A stretch of 52,766 nt of DNA, from assembly GCA_031277095.1 (NCBI GenBank), contig JAISLU010000082.1:1-52766 (forward strand). The letters run 5' to 3'. Position 1 is the first letter of the stretch. Every line of letters starts with the position of its first letter. Of the stretch, positions 1-8,998 are shown piece by piece. A program made the position numbers and the translations under genes. The DNA is from Synergistaceae bacterium. GTDB lineage: Bacteria; Synergistota; Synergistia; Synergistales; Aminobacteriaceae. Under the pieces are notes generated by a model that saw only the letters and a program-made list of their open reading frames with translations, had not been told where the DNA came from and did not search any database.

Positions 1-225
1 GAAGCTTGGAAGCATTCGCCGCAATCGGCAGTTATTTTTCTACCCTGAAAAAATCTTCTCGCAACCTACTCGCCTCTGTTTTATCTATTCTACACCCCTC
101 CCCCACTGTACTGTAACATGGAAACCCTAAAGCCGTATTATATGTACTCAAAACACCATAATCCCGAAAAATAGATAGAGTAAACGTTAAAAATCTTTGT
201 ATTAATGCGATATTGAGGCTTTCAA

Positions 226-276
226 TTTATTTGAGTAAACGTTCTAATATGCTAAAATAAAATATACTCAAATAAA
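226..276. promoter_or_regulatory. Inverted-repeat operator or 5' hairpin before the Rpn-like gene
   Basis: TTTATTTGAGTA (226-237) and its exact reverse complement TACTCAAATAAA (265-276) flank an AT-rich 27 bp spacer. The right arm abuts the Shine-Dalgarno AAAGGAG of the ATG at 287. A further TACTCAAA lies near 145, and GAGTAAACGTT occurs at about 178 and again at 232. The arrangement fits a repressor site overlapping the promoter or start region, or a hairpin in the leader. The binding protein is unknown. Confidence 0.4.
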
Positions 277-286
277 GGAGCCTAAA

Positions 287-660
287 ATGTCCGCAAAACC
301 ATCTGGAGAGATTAAAACCTCAGAGATGAAATTATCTTCGACGAATTGGTGACGGCGGTGGACCGAAGCGCGGAAGCGGGATTGATGAGCGAGTCCGACA
401 AACGGATCGTTCTGGAACACATGGAACGGTTGTACAGAGAGTTATATAGCCAATATCCGGAACTGACGGAGGCGCATGTGGTGCTGAAAGACCGGCTTTT
501 GACCTACTCGGAAGAGGCGGAACTGAGAGGCAGAGACGAAGGCAGAAAAGAAGGTAAGAAAGACATGGCAAGAGGCCTACTGGCTCGTGGAGTGCCACCG
601 GACCTCATCGCTGAGAGTTCGGGGTTGCCGCTGGATACCCTGAAAGCTCTGATGAGCTGA
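287..660 (+). pseudogene. Frameshifted Rpn-like (PD-(D/E)XK transposase family) protein, C-terminal part
   Basis: An ATG at 287 with a good ribosome site (AAAGGAG) opens a frame that stops after 21 codons. Shifting frame near 315 gives an open reading to 660 (104 residues are open from the TTG at 346). The C-terminal part is rich in charged residues (RGRDEGRKEGKKD) and ends with the helix-turn-helix-like tail LLARGVPPDLIAESSGL, which is typical of Rpn family recombination-promoting nucleases and putative transposases. The nuclease core is absent, so this is a remnant or a very short derivative. Programmed frameshifting is possible but nothing supports it. The family assignment rests on tail similarity only. 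Confidence 0.5.
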
Positions 661-711
661 GAACATTACCGGACAAGACACCCTGGCAACAGATTTTAGA
701 TGTTTCAAAAG

Positions 712-753
712 CGGAGGCAATGGGGACTTTGTGGGATTCCGCTGCCTCCGTTT
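712..753 (+). terminator. Possible terminator after the Rpn-like remnant
   Basis: CGGAGGCA (712-719) pairs with TGCCTCCG (743-750), followed by TTT. The 23-base loop is long and the T-tract short, so this is a weak candidate. From 754 to 1207 I see no gene, only AT-rich sequence with an isolated TATAAT at 1015-1020 that could be the -10 of the TRAP operon. Confidence 0.3.
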
Positions 754-1207
754 GAGTGTGATCGTTGAGAGCCTGTCTAATATCTTTTCAATAGCAAAGA
801 CACAAACGCCAGTTTTCACATACTGCATATTGAACTTCGCTGATGTTTCCACCTCCCTGCGCTAAAATCGAACTCTACACCTTTTGGTGAAACCTTTTTC
901 GATTCCTAAATAACTTAATTTACTGCTTTTATTTTAAATTTCACATTTCCATCTCGCGGTTTTGGGATTATTGCCCTTATTTTTGCCATTGCGTCCTCAA
1001 TGATATTCTGTTAGTATAATAATGTGATATTATGAGAAAATAAGGCAATGAAAGGGGGTGAAAACCAGGGGAAGATCATGAGAGAGGAAGACAAAAAAGA
1101 AATATGGCAATGACGAATAGAGGCGGGATCCATGCGGACCCTCTCGTTCAGGAGTTTTTAGGGTATGGCGATGTTTATGTTTAGATGTTTATGTTTAATG
1201 GTGACAT

Positions 1208-1299
1208 TTGGGTCGTGGGTCTAATGTGTTGATGAGCACCTGTAAACCCTTATCAATAAAGGGCTGAAAATAAGCCATCAACAAATTGGTTACACTACC
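1208..1299. repeat. Dispersed ~92 bp palindromic repeat, copy 1
   Basis: This stretch matches 28808-28899 without gaps and with only scattered mismatches. The core has outer arms TGTTGATG (1227-1234) and CATCAACA (1276-1283) around inner arms CCCTT and AAAGGG, so it can fold into a long hairpin. Read on the minus strand, both copies keep an open frame with mostly conservative changes (for example VTNLLMAYFQPFID against VTNLLMGYFQPFID). It ends just before the ribosome site of dctP. It may be a miniature mobile element or the end of an insertion sequence. Confidence 0.75.
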
Positions 1300-1323
1300 G
1301 ACATTTGAGGGGGTCAATGAAAG

Positions 1324-2322
1324 ATGAAACGACAAAAGTTTTTCGCGTTGTGCGCGGCGTGTCTCGTTCTCTGCGCCGCTGCGCAGCCGGCATTCGCGGC
1401 GGTCGAGTACACCATCAAGGTGGGTTCCATCGTGTCGGACACTCATCCGGATATGGTGGTTATGAAAAGTACCTTCGTTCCCTGGGTGGAGGGAAAATCC
1501 GACGGCCGGATCAAAGTGGAACTCTATCCCAACGGGCAGTTGGGCGGAGATCGCGAGCTTGCCGAGTCGGTGCAGATGGGAACGCTCCAGATCGCGCTTC
1601 CCGCCACCTCGGTGCTGGCGGGCTTCGACAAGCGATTCCAGGTTTTGGATCTTCCCTTCCTTTTCACGACCCGCGAGGCCGCCTTCGAGGCTCTGGACGG
1701 GGAACTCGGGGCGAAGCTGGACTCTTTTTTGCCGGCCAAAGGATTCGGCTGCCTGGGTTATATCGAAAACGGATTCCGCCACATCACCAACAACAAAAAG
1801 CCCGTCACGCACCCGGACGACCTGAAAGGCGTAAAGCTGCGCACGATGGAAAACGCCATGCACATCGCGTTCTTCAAGCGATTGGGGGCGAACCCCACGC
1901 CCATGAGTTTCGGTGAGCTTTACACCGCCCTGCAGCAGGGCACGGTGGATGGACAGGAGAACCCTTTCACGCTGATCTACGAGTCGAAGTTCTACGAAGT
2001 GCAGAAATACGTCTCGGCGACGGGACATGTTTTCTCCGTTGTCATGCTGCTTTCCAACAAAAAATTCATGGATTCTCTGCCGGAGGATCTGCGGACGGTG
2101 GTGGCCGACGCCGCGGCGGCCTTCGTGAAGGAACACCGAAGGATTATGCCCGGCGCGGAAGAAGAGAACATGAAGGTCCTGGAAAAAAACGGCATGGCGC
2201 TCAACCAACTGACCCCCGAGCAGAAAAAACCTTTCGTGGAGGCTACCGCTTCGGTTTATCAGGAATTCGAGGCCGATTTAACCAAAGAAATCATGGATTT
2301 AGCTAAAAAGGCGCAAAAATAA
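1324..2322 (+). CDS. dctP: TRAP transporter solute-binding protein, DctP family
   Basis: This 332-residue periplasmic protein would capture a dicarboxylate-like substrate and hand it to the DctQM permease. Residues 1-25 form a signal peptide (MKRQKFF...AQPAFA) with cleavage before AVEYT. The mature part shows the DctP pattern: an early segment IKVGSIVSDTHPDM, PNGQLGGDRELAE, and the substrate-carboxylate arginine region in GVKLRTMEN, followed by TALQQGTVDGQENP. The start is set by GAGGGGG at 1307-1313. It is the first gene of a three-gene operon with dctQ and dctM. The dispersed repeat immediately upstream may have altered its leader. The substrate cannot be read from the sequence. Confidence 0.93.
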   Translation: MKRQKFFALCAACLVLCAAAQPAFAAVEYTIKVGSIVSDTHPDMVVMKSTFVPWVEGKSDGRIKVELYPNGQLGGDRELAESVQMGTLQIALPATSVLAGFDKRFQVLDLPFLFTTREAAFEALDGELGAKLDSFLPAKGFGCLGYIENGFRHITNNKKPVTHPDDLKGVKLRTMENAMHIAFFKRLGANPTPMSFGELYTALQQGTVDGQENPFTLIYESKFYEVQKYVSATGHVFSVVMLLSNKKFMDSLPEDLRTVVADAAAAFVKEHRRIMPGAEEENMKVLEKNGMALNQLTPEQKKPFVEATASVYQEFEADLTKEIMDLAKKAQK

Positions 2323-2478
2323 CCCAGGGCTGTGAGCCTCTGAACCCGTCCCGCTGGTCAAGGGAATACGCCGACCGGCGGGAGGGCCTGTTTTATTACG
2401 CTTCATAACGGGGTGCAGGGGACCCCTGCGTGGTTTGTTTCTTTAATGGTGGATTTTATTATTGGAGGCTCTTGCGGG

Positions 2479-2991
2479 ATGACGGTCAAAAAATTCCTGG
2501 ACAATTTCGAAGAATATTTTGTGGTTTGGACGATGGCGTTGATGACGGGCCTCGTTTTTTGTCAGGTTGTCATGCGATACGTTTTCAGCAACTCTCTGTC
2601 CTGGAGCGAGGAACTCGCCAGGTTCATATTTATGTGGCTTTCCTGGGTGGGGGCCAGCTACGCGGTGAAAGAGCGCAGCCATTTTCGGGTCGAGATGTTC
2701 GCCAACCTTCTGAAGGGGCGGTCCAGGAAAGGATTCGAACTGCTTATTCTGGTGGTCTGGTTCGGCTTTTCCCTTGTTATGGCCTGGCTTGGAACAGACT
2801 TGGTGATTTTTCTCATGGAGACGGGGCAGATTTCGGCCGCAATGGAAATTCCCATGTCCTGGGTCTACGCCTCGGTCCCTGTGGGATGTGCCCTGATGGC
2901 CGTCCGACTGATCGCGGAGGTCGTCAAAATTCTGCGGCCCGAACAGCCGCAATCGCAACCGCAGTCAAAACCGTCGGAGGGGACCGTGTAA
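2479..2991 (+). CDS. dctQ: TRAP transporter small membrane subunit, DctQ
   Basis: This 170-residue protein is the small, four-helix membrane subunit of the TRAP permease. It carries the family hallmark of charged residues after the second helix (SWSEELARFIFMWLSWVGASYAVKERSHF) and has four hydrophobic segments. I chose the ATG at 2479 because GGAGG (2464-2468) precedes it; the frame is open further upstream to a GTG at 2413, which has no ribosome site. The C-terminal tail is rich in Gln-Pro-Ser. Its stop codon overlaps the dctM start in TAATG, so the two subunits are probably translationally coupled. Confidence 0.92.
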   Translation: MTVKKFLDNFEEYFVVWTMALMTGLVFCQVVMRYVFSNSLSWSEELARFIFMWLSWVGASYAVKERSHFRVEMFANLLKGRSRKGFELLILVVWFGFSLVMAWLGTDLVIFLMETGQISAAMEIPMSWVYASVPVGCALMAVRLIAEVVKILRPEQPQSQPQSKPSEGTV

Positions 2992-4271
2992 TGGAAGCCC
3001 TTCTGCTCTTTTCGACCCTCATCGTTCTCATTGTCCTCAGTGTGCCGATCGGTATTACGCTGGGGCTTTCCACGCTGATCTGTATCGCGTTCACGTCCGA
3101 CATCCCTCTGATGATCCTGGCGCAAAAGTCCGTCACGGGGCTCGATTCTTTTCCCCTTCTGGCCATCCCGTTCTTCATTCTGGCCGGAGCGCTGATGTGC
3201 AACGGCGGCATTTCACGGCGGCTTGTCAATCTGGCAGAAAGCCTGGTCGGCTTCATCACCGGAGGCCTGGCTATGGTCACGGTGCTTGCCTGTATGTTTT
3301 TCGCAGCCATCTCCGGTTCCGGCCCCGCGACGGTCTCGGCCATAGGATCGTTCATGATTCCCTCCATGAAGGAGCGCAAATACCACGGAGACTTCGCGGC
3401 CGCGATTACGGCGGCAGCCGGAACCATCGGCGTCATCATCCCCCCCAGCATTCCCTTTGTGATCTATTGCGTCGTCGCCCAGGCCTCCATCGGGGACATG
3501 TTCATCGCGGGCGTCGTTCCGGGCGTCATTATCGGCATAGCCCTGATGCTCATATGCTACCTGACGGCGAGGAAACGGGGTTACCTCAGTTCCGCAGCGC
3601 GCCCAACCTTCAAGACGGTTTTCGCCGCCTTTCGCGAGGCCGTGTGGGCGCTCATCGTTCCGGTCATCATTCTGGGCGGCATTTACGGAGGCATGTTCAC
3701 CCCCACGGAGGCCGCCGTCGTCGCGGTCGTGTACTCCATCGTCATAGGGAAATTCGTCTACAAAGAACTGGACCTCGAAACGTTGTACGAATGCCTGCGC
3801 ACCACCGGCCTCATCAACGGCGCCACGGAGTTCATGATCGGGTTTTCCATGGCTTTTGCCAGCTATCTGACCATAGCGCAGATCCCGGCGCACATCGGGG
3901 CATGGCTCAGGGGATTTTCGGACAGCCCCTTTCTGTTACTGATGTTCATCAACATTTTCCTTTTGATCCTCGGATGCTTTGTGGACAACATCGCGGCGGT
4001 GATCATTCTGACGCCCATCCTGCTTCCGGTGGTCAGGTCGATCGGCGTCGACCCCATCCATTTTGGGCTCATCATCACCGTAAACCTGGCCTGCGGGTTC
4101 ATCTCTCCCCCTTATGGCATCAACCTTTTCGTGGCGTCGGCCATCTCCGGAGAGAGCATCGAGAAGATTTCGAAGGCAATCGTGCCGCCCTTCGTCGCGA
4201 TGGTGCTCTGCCTTTTGCTTTTTACCTACTTCCCCTCTCTTTCCCTTGGACTTCTGCAGTTGCTGCGATAG
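2991..4271 (+). CDS. dctM: TRAP transporter large membrane subunit, DctM
   Basis: This 426-residue integral membrane protein is the sodium-coupled transport subunit of the TRAP system. It is hydrophobic throughout with about a dozen helices. It shows the DctM signatures SGSGPATVSAIGSFMIP near residue 105, AAAGTIGVIIPPSIPFVIY near 140, and the matching second-half loop CGFISPPYGINLFVAS near the C-terminus. Its length is typical of the family. The start overlaps the dctQ stop by one base. The downstream 170 bp carry a hicB fragment and no clear terminator. Confidence 0.95.
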   Translation: MEALLLFSTLIVLIVLSVPIGITLGLSTLICIAFTSDIPLMILAQKSVTGLDSFPLLAIPFFILAGALMCNGGISRRLVNLAESLVGFITGGLAMVTVLACMFFAAISGSGPATVSAIGSFMIPSMKERKYHGDFAAAITAAAGTIGVIIPPSIPFVIYCVVAQASIGDMFIAGVVPGVIIGIALMLICYLTARKRGYLSSAARPTFKTVFAAFREAVWALIVPVIILGGIYGGMFTPTEAAVVAVVYSIVIGKFVYKELDLETLYECLRTTGLINGATEFMIGFSMAFASYLTIAQIPAHIGAWLRGFSDSPFLLLMFINIFLLILGCFVDNIAAVIILTPILLPVVRSIGVDPIHFGLIITVNLACGFISPPYGINLFVASAISGESIEKISKAIVPPFVAMVLCLLLFTYFPSLSLGLLQLLR

Positions 4272-4318
4272 CCATTCCACTGCGACGAAATTACCGTGAA
4301 GAACGGCTCGATGGAAGC

Positions 4319-4441
4319 GTCAAGAAGAATGTCACCGTACCCACATGGCTCAATGTGCTTGCCGAAAAAGCCAATTTAAATTTCTCGCAAGTCCTGCAGG
4401 CGGGGCTTAAAAATATACTCGGCATTCATGACGGACTCTAA
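4319..4441 (+). pseudogene. HicB-type antitoxin, C-terminal fragment
   Basis: The frame ending at 4441 reads VKKNVTVPTWLNVLAEKANL and then NFSQVLQAGLKNILGIHDGL. This is the usual C-terminal end of HicB antitoxins of HicAB toxin-antitoxin pairs, including the ribbon-helix-helix-like TVPTWLN...LAEKANLNFSQVLQ segment. The N-terminal HicB domain and the hicA toxin are missing. No start codon or ribosome site precedes the fragment. It lies between dctM and the convergent binding-protein gene, whose stop it touches. I read it as a scar of a lost toxin-antitoxin locus. Confidence 0.75.
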
Positions 4442-5916
4442 TCAAAATAGACTTCCTGGAAGGAATGGTTTTCGCCGAAACCCGGCTTGAAGCCTTTTAC
4501 GTATTTTTGCGCGCCGATGACGGATCCTCTGGCGTACAGATAGATCATGGGGAGCTGCTCGTTGATGTGGAGCTGTATTTTTTTGTAAATTGCGGCCCGC
4601 TGCTCTCCGTCGGGGGTGCTGCGTCCTTTTTTCAGAAGCTCGTCCAGTTCGGCGTCGTTGAAGAAAGTGTAGTTGTGTTCGGACCCGGTTTCCAGCAGGC
4701 TGGCCACGGAGAAATTGGGGTCGGGGAGAGAATACCTCCATCCCATGAGGAACAGGTCGTATGTATTCTTTTTGAGCTGATTCAGATACACGTCCCAGGC
4801 CAGGACTTTGACCTCTGCGGCGATGCCGATTTTTTGGAGTTGGCCTCGAATGATCGCCGCAATGTCGACGCGCTTCTTGTGTCCGCTTGTCCAAATTTCG
4901 AGCTTGAGGTGCTTCACCCCCGCCTCGGCAAGGAGGCTCTGGGCCAATTCCACGTCCTGCACGTGAGGCGCGATTTCCGCGTCGATGGAATATCGGATGG
5001 ATGCCGGAAGCAAGGACCCTGGGACCTTGCCCTCGCCGCTCCACACGTTTGCGTGGATTCTTTCGACGTCCAGCGCCGCGAAGATGGCCCGGCGGACGCG
5101 AATGTCGCTGAAGGGTTCCTTCTTCAAATTAAACCCCATGTAGCCCACGGAACTTTGGGGGGTGCGATAAAGAGTCAGCCGCTCGTTGTCTTCGATACGT
5201 TTTGCGCTCTCCTCGTCAATGGGAAAGGCGATGTCGATTCTGCCGGACTCCAACTCGGCAAGCCGGCGGGACGGCTCCGGGATGGACCGAACCTCCAGGG
5301 TTTTGTACCGAGGTTTGGGGCCCCAATAGTCCTCGAAGCGCTCGAGAACGTACCTGTCCCCTTTTCGCCAGCTCACGAACTTGAAGGGCCCCGTTCCCAC
5401 CGGGGCCATGTCATACCTGCCGCCTGCGGTTTCGACGGCATTTTTGCTGACGATGGAACCCCAGCTGTCGGACAGGGACGGGAAAAAAGAATAATCGACG
5501 CTCTGCAAGCGGATGACGACGGTATAGTCGTCCAGGATTTCCACGTCCTCAATGTTCCTTCCATGCTCGTCCGCTCTCAACCGCATAAGAGAATATCGGA
5601 CGTCCTCCGCCTTCATCTCTTCACCGTTGTGAAACTTGACGCCCTTCCGAAGGCGGAGCTTGTACTCCGTACTGGACAGAAATTCCCACGACTCTGCCAG
5701 GCCGGGGATAGCATTGTTGTGTATGGGATCCCGGTGGATCAGCGTGTCGTAAAGCGCGTTGCAAGCTCTGGCGGTGGCGGGCTCGTCGTGTCCGATAGGG
5801 TCCATGGTCGAGGCGTCGTACCGATCGGCCACCACCAAAACCTCTTTCGCCGCCGATGGTGCGCACACGCTTAAAACGACCGCAAAAACCATCCCGGCAA
5901 AACAATTTTTTCTCAC
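4438..5916 (-). CDS. ABC-type peptide/nickel substrate-binding protein (SBP family 5)
   Basis: This 492-residue extracytoplasmic protein would bind an oligopeptide-like ligand. A signal peptide occupies residues 1-23 (MRKNCFAGMVFAVV...PSAA). The family-5 pattern follows: DPIGHDEPATARACNALYD, LAESWEFLSSTEYKLRLRKG, VKFHNGEEMKAEDVRYSL, a central GTGPFKFVSW and the C-terminal IYLYARGSVIGAQKYVKGFKP. The frame is open to an ATG at 6048, but I prefer the GTG at 5916 because it has AGGAG upstream and starts the signal peptide; the extra N-terminus is basic and lies in a purine tract. No permease or ATPase is adjacent, so it is an orphan that must use another system. Confidence 0.88.
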   Translation of the reverse strand: MRKNCFAGMVFAVVLSVCAPSAAKEVLVVADRYDASTMDPIGHDEPATARACNALYDTLIHRDPIHNNAIPGLAESWEFLSSTEYKLRLRKGVKFHNGEEMKAEDVRYSLMRLRADEHGRNIEDVEILDDYTVVIRLQSVDYSFFPSLSDSWGSIVSKNAVETAGGRYDMAPVGTGPFKFVSWRKGDRYVLERFEDYWGPKPRYKTLEVRSIPEPSRRLAELESGRIDIAFPIDEESAKRIEDNERLTLYRTPQSSVGYMGFNLKKEPFSDIRVRRAIFAALDVERIHANVWSGEGKVPGSLLPASIRYSIDAEIAPHVQDVELAQSLLAEAGVKHLKLEIWTSGHKKRVDIAAIIRGQLQKIGIAAEVKVLAWDVYLNQLKKNTYDLFLMGWRYSLPDPNFSVASLLETGSEHNYTFFNDAELDELLKKGRSTPDGEQRAAIYKKIQLHINEQLPMIYLYARGSVIGAQKYVKGFKPGFGENHSFQEVYFD

Positions 5917-6042
5917 AGATCTTCTCTCCTCTCTCTTTTCTTTTTTCTTTTTTCTTTTTTCTCGCTCACTGACCGAGACTTGACCGCGCCAAACGCGAGT
6001 TTCGAGCCCGACAACTATCTTGCTCCGATTCCAGCCTCGATT

Positions 6043-6074
6043 CTTCATTTCTTCATTTCTTCATTTCTTCATTT
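6043..6074. repeat. 8 bp tandem repeat upstream of the binding-protein gene
   Basis: Four exact copies of CTTCATTT (AAATGAAG on the minus strand). Each copy contains an in-line ATG on the minus strand. Because the unit is 8 bp, copy-number change would shift which ATG is in frame with the long open frame that reaches 6048. Confidence 0.85.
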
Positions 6075-6253
6075 ATCGATAGACGTTCGATAGACGCCGC
6101 AAAACATGTCATAAAAAAGCCCTGATTAGTGGAAATACGGAAGTGTACAGGCAACTTGCCAAGTTGCGCTTTCGGATTATACTGCTTGTTGAGAGCCAAT
6201 GGGGGGGCGTTTTTGTGGGTATGGTGGTAAGTGGAAATTCGGAGAAAATGGGT

Positions 6254-7639
6254 ATGTGGAATGGGCTTTTCGACGGTCACGCCGATCTTGGAAACGACAC
6301 GCCGGTAAAGGCGATTCTGAAGCTGGCGATTCCGTCGATGGGGCTCTTCGTTTTCAACAGCCTTCTGCATCTTGTGGACACGATCTTCGTCTCTTGGCTG
6401 GGGGAGTTTCCTATGGCTGCAATGTCCTTTACAGGCCCGGTGAACCAGTGCGTCTTCGCCATGCTGGAGTGCGTGGCCGGAGGCTCTGCCGCCCTGATGG
6501 GGCGCAGCCTGGGGCGTGGGGACCTCTCCGCGGCTCGACACATCGCCCGCAGTGCCTTGGCGCTGCTCTACGTTTTTTGCCTGATCTCGACGCCGTTGAT
6601 TTTGCCGGGGGTCTCCAACGCGGTCTTTGCAAGCATCGGAGCCAGAGAGGCAGGAGGACCTTTGCTGCTCAGACTTTGCTGGCTTTATAATTTATGGGTG
6701 CCGGTCATGCTGCCCTTCATGGGCTTCACCTACGTCGCGAACACCGTGTTCCGCGCCCAGGGAGATACTTTGACGCCCTTCAAGGCCATCGCTTTGGCCA
6801 ACACCATCAATATCGTGCTGGACCCTCTTTTCATTTTCACCTTCGGGTGGGGCATTTCCGGCGCGGCCATCGCGACCTGGATTTCTCGCATCGCGTCGTC
6901 TCTTTATTTGATACGGTGTATGCAAAAAAACAGCAACATCACGGTCTCTCCGTGGCTTTTTCCCCGGGAGCAGTTGACGGCGTATTGGAAAAATATTTTG
7001 TGGATCGGCGTTCCCGTGGCCTTGACGACGGCCAGTATCGCCTTGGGCATGGGCAGCGTCAACAAGATTCTCTCCACCTTCGGCCACCGAGCCGTTGCCT
7101 CTTGGATGCTGGGGCTGAGAGTGGAAGAGCTGGCCTTCAACTTCGTCAACGGGATCAACTCGGCACTGGTCCCCTACATCGCCTTCAATTACGGAAAGCG
7201 GGATCCGGGAAGAATGCTCTCGGGCTTCAAGGCCGCGTATTTTCTGGCCTTCACGCTGATGTGTTCTATGGGCGCGGTGATTTACTGTTATCCGTGGCTT
7301 TTCCTGGATCTCTTCAGGCCGCTGCCCGAGATCGAGGCGATGGCGGCCCGGGCCATACGCGCCTCCGTGCCCGCTTATCCCTTCGGCGCCTTGGTTCCCC
7401 TTGCCTGCGGCTTCTTCGTGGGGACGGGATACTCCATTTTCGGAACGATAACCCAGCTCATGCGCAGCGTCGTTTTCCGCGTTTCCGCGGCTTGGGTTTT
7501 CGCCACGTATTTCGATTTGTCCATCATCTGGTGGTTTCAGTCTTTTGCCGCCTTTTGCGGCAGCTTCGTCGCGATTTTTTTCTTTCTGTTCGTCTACCGG
7601 CGGATAAGGCGGATTTTCGCCCAGAGCGCCGCTTTGTAA
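6254..7639 (+). CDS. MATE family multidrug/Na+ antiporter
   Basis: This inner-membrane exporter of about 461 residues has twelve hydrophobic segments in two homologous halves. MATE hallmarks are visible: PVKAILKLAIPSMGLFVFNS with VDTIFVSWLG at the start, the FRAQGDTLTPFKAIALANTINIVLDP loop, GISGAAIATWISRI, and the second-half counterparts GIPVA-like region and NYGKRDPGRM. The frame is open to 6143, but GGAG at 6241-6244 is best spaced for the ATG at 6254; the ATG at 6221 is an alternative. It appears to be transcribed alone. Its substrate cannot be deduced. GGGGTACC occurs twice in tandem just after the stop. Confidence 0.9.
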   Translation: MWNGLFDGHADLGNDTPVKAILKLAIPSMGLFVFNSLLHLVDTIFVSWLGEFPMAAMSFTGPVNQCVFAMLECVAGGSAALMGRSLGRGDLSAARHIARSALALLYVFCLISTPLILPGVSNAVFASIGAREAGGPLLLRLCWLYNLWVPVMLPFMGFTYVANTVFRAQGDTLTPFKAIALANTINIVLDPLFIFTFGWGISGAAIATWISRIASSLYLIRCMQKNSNITVSPWLFPREQLTAYWKNILWIGVPVALTTASIALGMGSVNKILSTFGHRAVASWMLGLRVEELAFNFVNGINSALVPYIAFNYGKRDPGRMLSGFKAAYFLAFTLMCSMGAVIYCYPWLFLDLFRPLPEIEAMAARAIRASVPAYPFGALVPLACGFFVGTGYSIFGTITQLMRSVVFRVSAAWVFATYFDLSIIWWFQSFAAFCGSFVAIFFFLFVYRRIRRIFAQSAAL

Positions 7640-7734
7640 CTGGGGTACCGGGGTACCGGGTTGACAGTGCAGAAAGAAAAGCGGAAGCCGGTCTTTAGAT
7701 TCGATTTCAGATCCGATCATTGGGAGGGGTTTTA

Positions 7735-8865
7735 TTGTTAAAGTGTGGAATAGTCGGTCTGCCCCTTTGCGGAAAATCGACGATCTTCAACGTCATCACC
7801 CGGGCAGGCGCGGAGGTAAAACCCTACGCTAGCGGAAAAACGGAGCCCAACCGTGCGTTGGTCGGCGTTCCGGACGCGAGGTTCGACCGATTGGTGGAAA
7901 TCTTCGAGCCCCGAAAGGCGACCCCCGCCGCGGTGGAGTTCGTGGACCTGGCGGGGCTGTCCCGCGACGCCAGCAAAGGCGCGGGGTTGGGGAACTCCTT
8001 TCTCTCCTTCGTGTCGGAGTCGGACGCGCTGCTGCACGTGGTGCGTTTTTTTGAAAACCCGGACGTTCCCCACCCGGAGGAGACCCTTGACCCTCTCCGA
8101 GACTGGCAAATAGTGGAGACAGAACTGATCTACCGCGACTTGGGCGTCATCGAGAACCGTCTTTCCCGGCTATCGGCGAAGAAAAAAAACACCCCCGAGG
8201 AATCGGCCGAAACAGAGCTTTTAAAAAAACTGCAAGACCACCTGATGGAGGAGCTTCCCCTTCGCGAATATCCTTTGACGGAGGAGCAGAAGAAGGTCTT
8301 GAGCGGTTTTGCCTTTCTCACCCTGAAGCCCGAGCTGGTGGTTCTGAACATGGACGAGGGGCAGACGGGCTCCGTGCCCCAGGCCGAGCCTCTCCAAACT
8401 CTGCTTCGAGAAAAAGGGCTGAGTTCGGTGCGCATTTTCGGTTCCCTGGAGATGGATCTGGCCCAGCTCGAGCCGGCGGAGCAGGCGGAGTTCATGAAGG
8501 AGCTTTCCATCGAGCAACTGGGACGTCAGCGCCTGATCCATGAAGCCTACCGCCTCTTGGGCCTGATCTCGTTTTTCACCAGCGGAAAGGACGAAGTTCG
8601 CGCCTGGACGCTCCATTCGGGAGACAACGCGGTGGACGCGGCGGGCGCCATTCACTCGGACTTGGCCCGGGGGTTCATCCGGGCGCAGGTCGTCGCCTAC
8701 GAGGATTTCATCAACCTTTACACCCAGGGGTCTTACGCCCCCGGAGATCCCCGGGCCGGAGGCTCGACTTTGACCGCTTGTCGCGACAAGGGCGTGCTGC
8801 GGCTGGAGGGCAAGGAATACCTCGTCCGAGACGGAGATATGATCGAGATTCGTTTTAACGTTTGA
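7735..8865 (+). CDS. ychF: YchF/OLA1-type P-loop NTPase
   Basis: This 376-residue cytoplasmic protein belongs to the Obg-related YchF family, ribosome-associated NTPases that prefer ATP. The G1 loop is GLPLCGKSTIFN, G3 is DLAGLSRDASKGAGLGNSFL, and the G4 position carries NMDE in place of NKxD, which is the known basis for loss of GTP specificity. A coiled-coil stretch lies near 140-190, and the TGS domain ends the protein (DKGVLRLEGKEYLVRDGDMIEIRFNV region). The start is a TTG at 7735 preceded by GGGAGGGG (7722-7729). G1 has Leu-Cys where most members have Asn-Val, a mild variation. It is followed by an imperfect hairpin and then dnaG. Confidence 0.93.
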   Translation: MLKCGIVGLPLCGKSTIFNVITRAGAEVKPYASGKTEPNRALVGVPDARFDRLVEIFEPRKATPAAVEFVDLAGLSRDASKGAGLGNSFLSFVSESDALLHVVRFFENPDVPHPEETLDPLRDWQIVETELIYRDLGVIENRLSRLSAKKKNTPEESAETELLKKLQDHLMEELPLREYPLTEEQKKVLSGFAFLTLKPELVVLNMDEGQTGSVPQAEPLQTLLREKGLSSVRIFGSLEMDLAQLEPAEQAEFMKELSIEQLGRQRLIHEAYRLLGLISFFTSGKDEVRAWTLHSGDNAVDAAGAIHSDLARGFIRAQVVAYEDFINLYTQGSYAPGDPRAGGSTLTACRDKGVLRLEGKEYLVRDGDMIEIRFNV

Positions 8866-8998
8866 CTGTTTTTCTCGACCCGAATTTTTCCAGGAAAACG
8901 GGCGAGAAGAGGGACTCAAGAGAGACAGCAGGTACTCTTCAAGTACTCTTCTTTGGGTATTTTTCTATTGTTTTTTATTTTGTTTGCAGGTGAAGAGC

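Noticed and set aside
3197-4318. Long second frame overlapping dctM
   Set aside because: His/Arg-rich shadow of dctM. Only its last 41 codons (4319-4441) are meaningful, as a hicB fragment.
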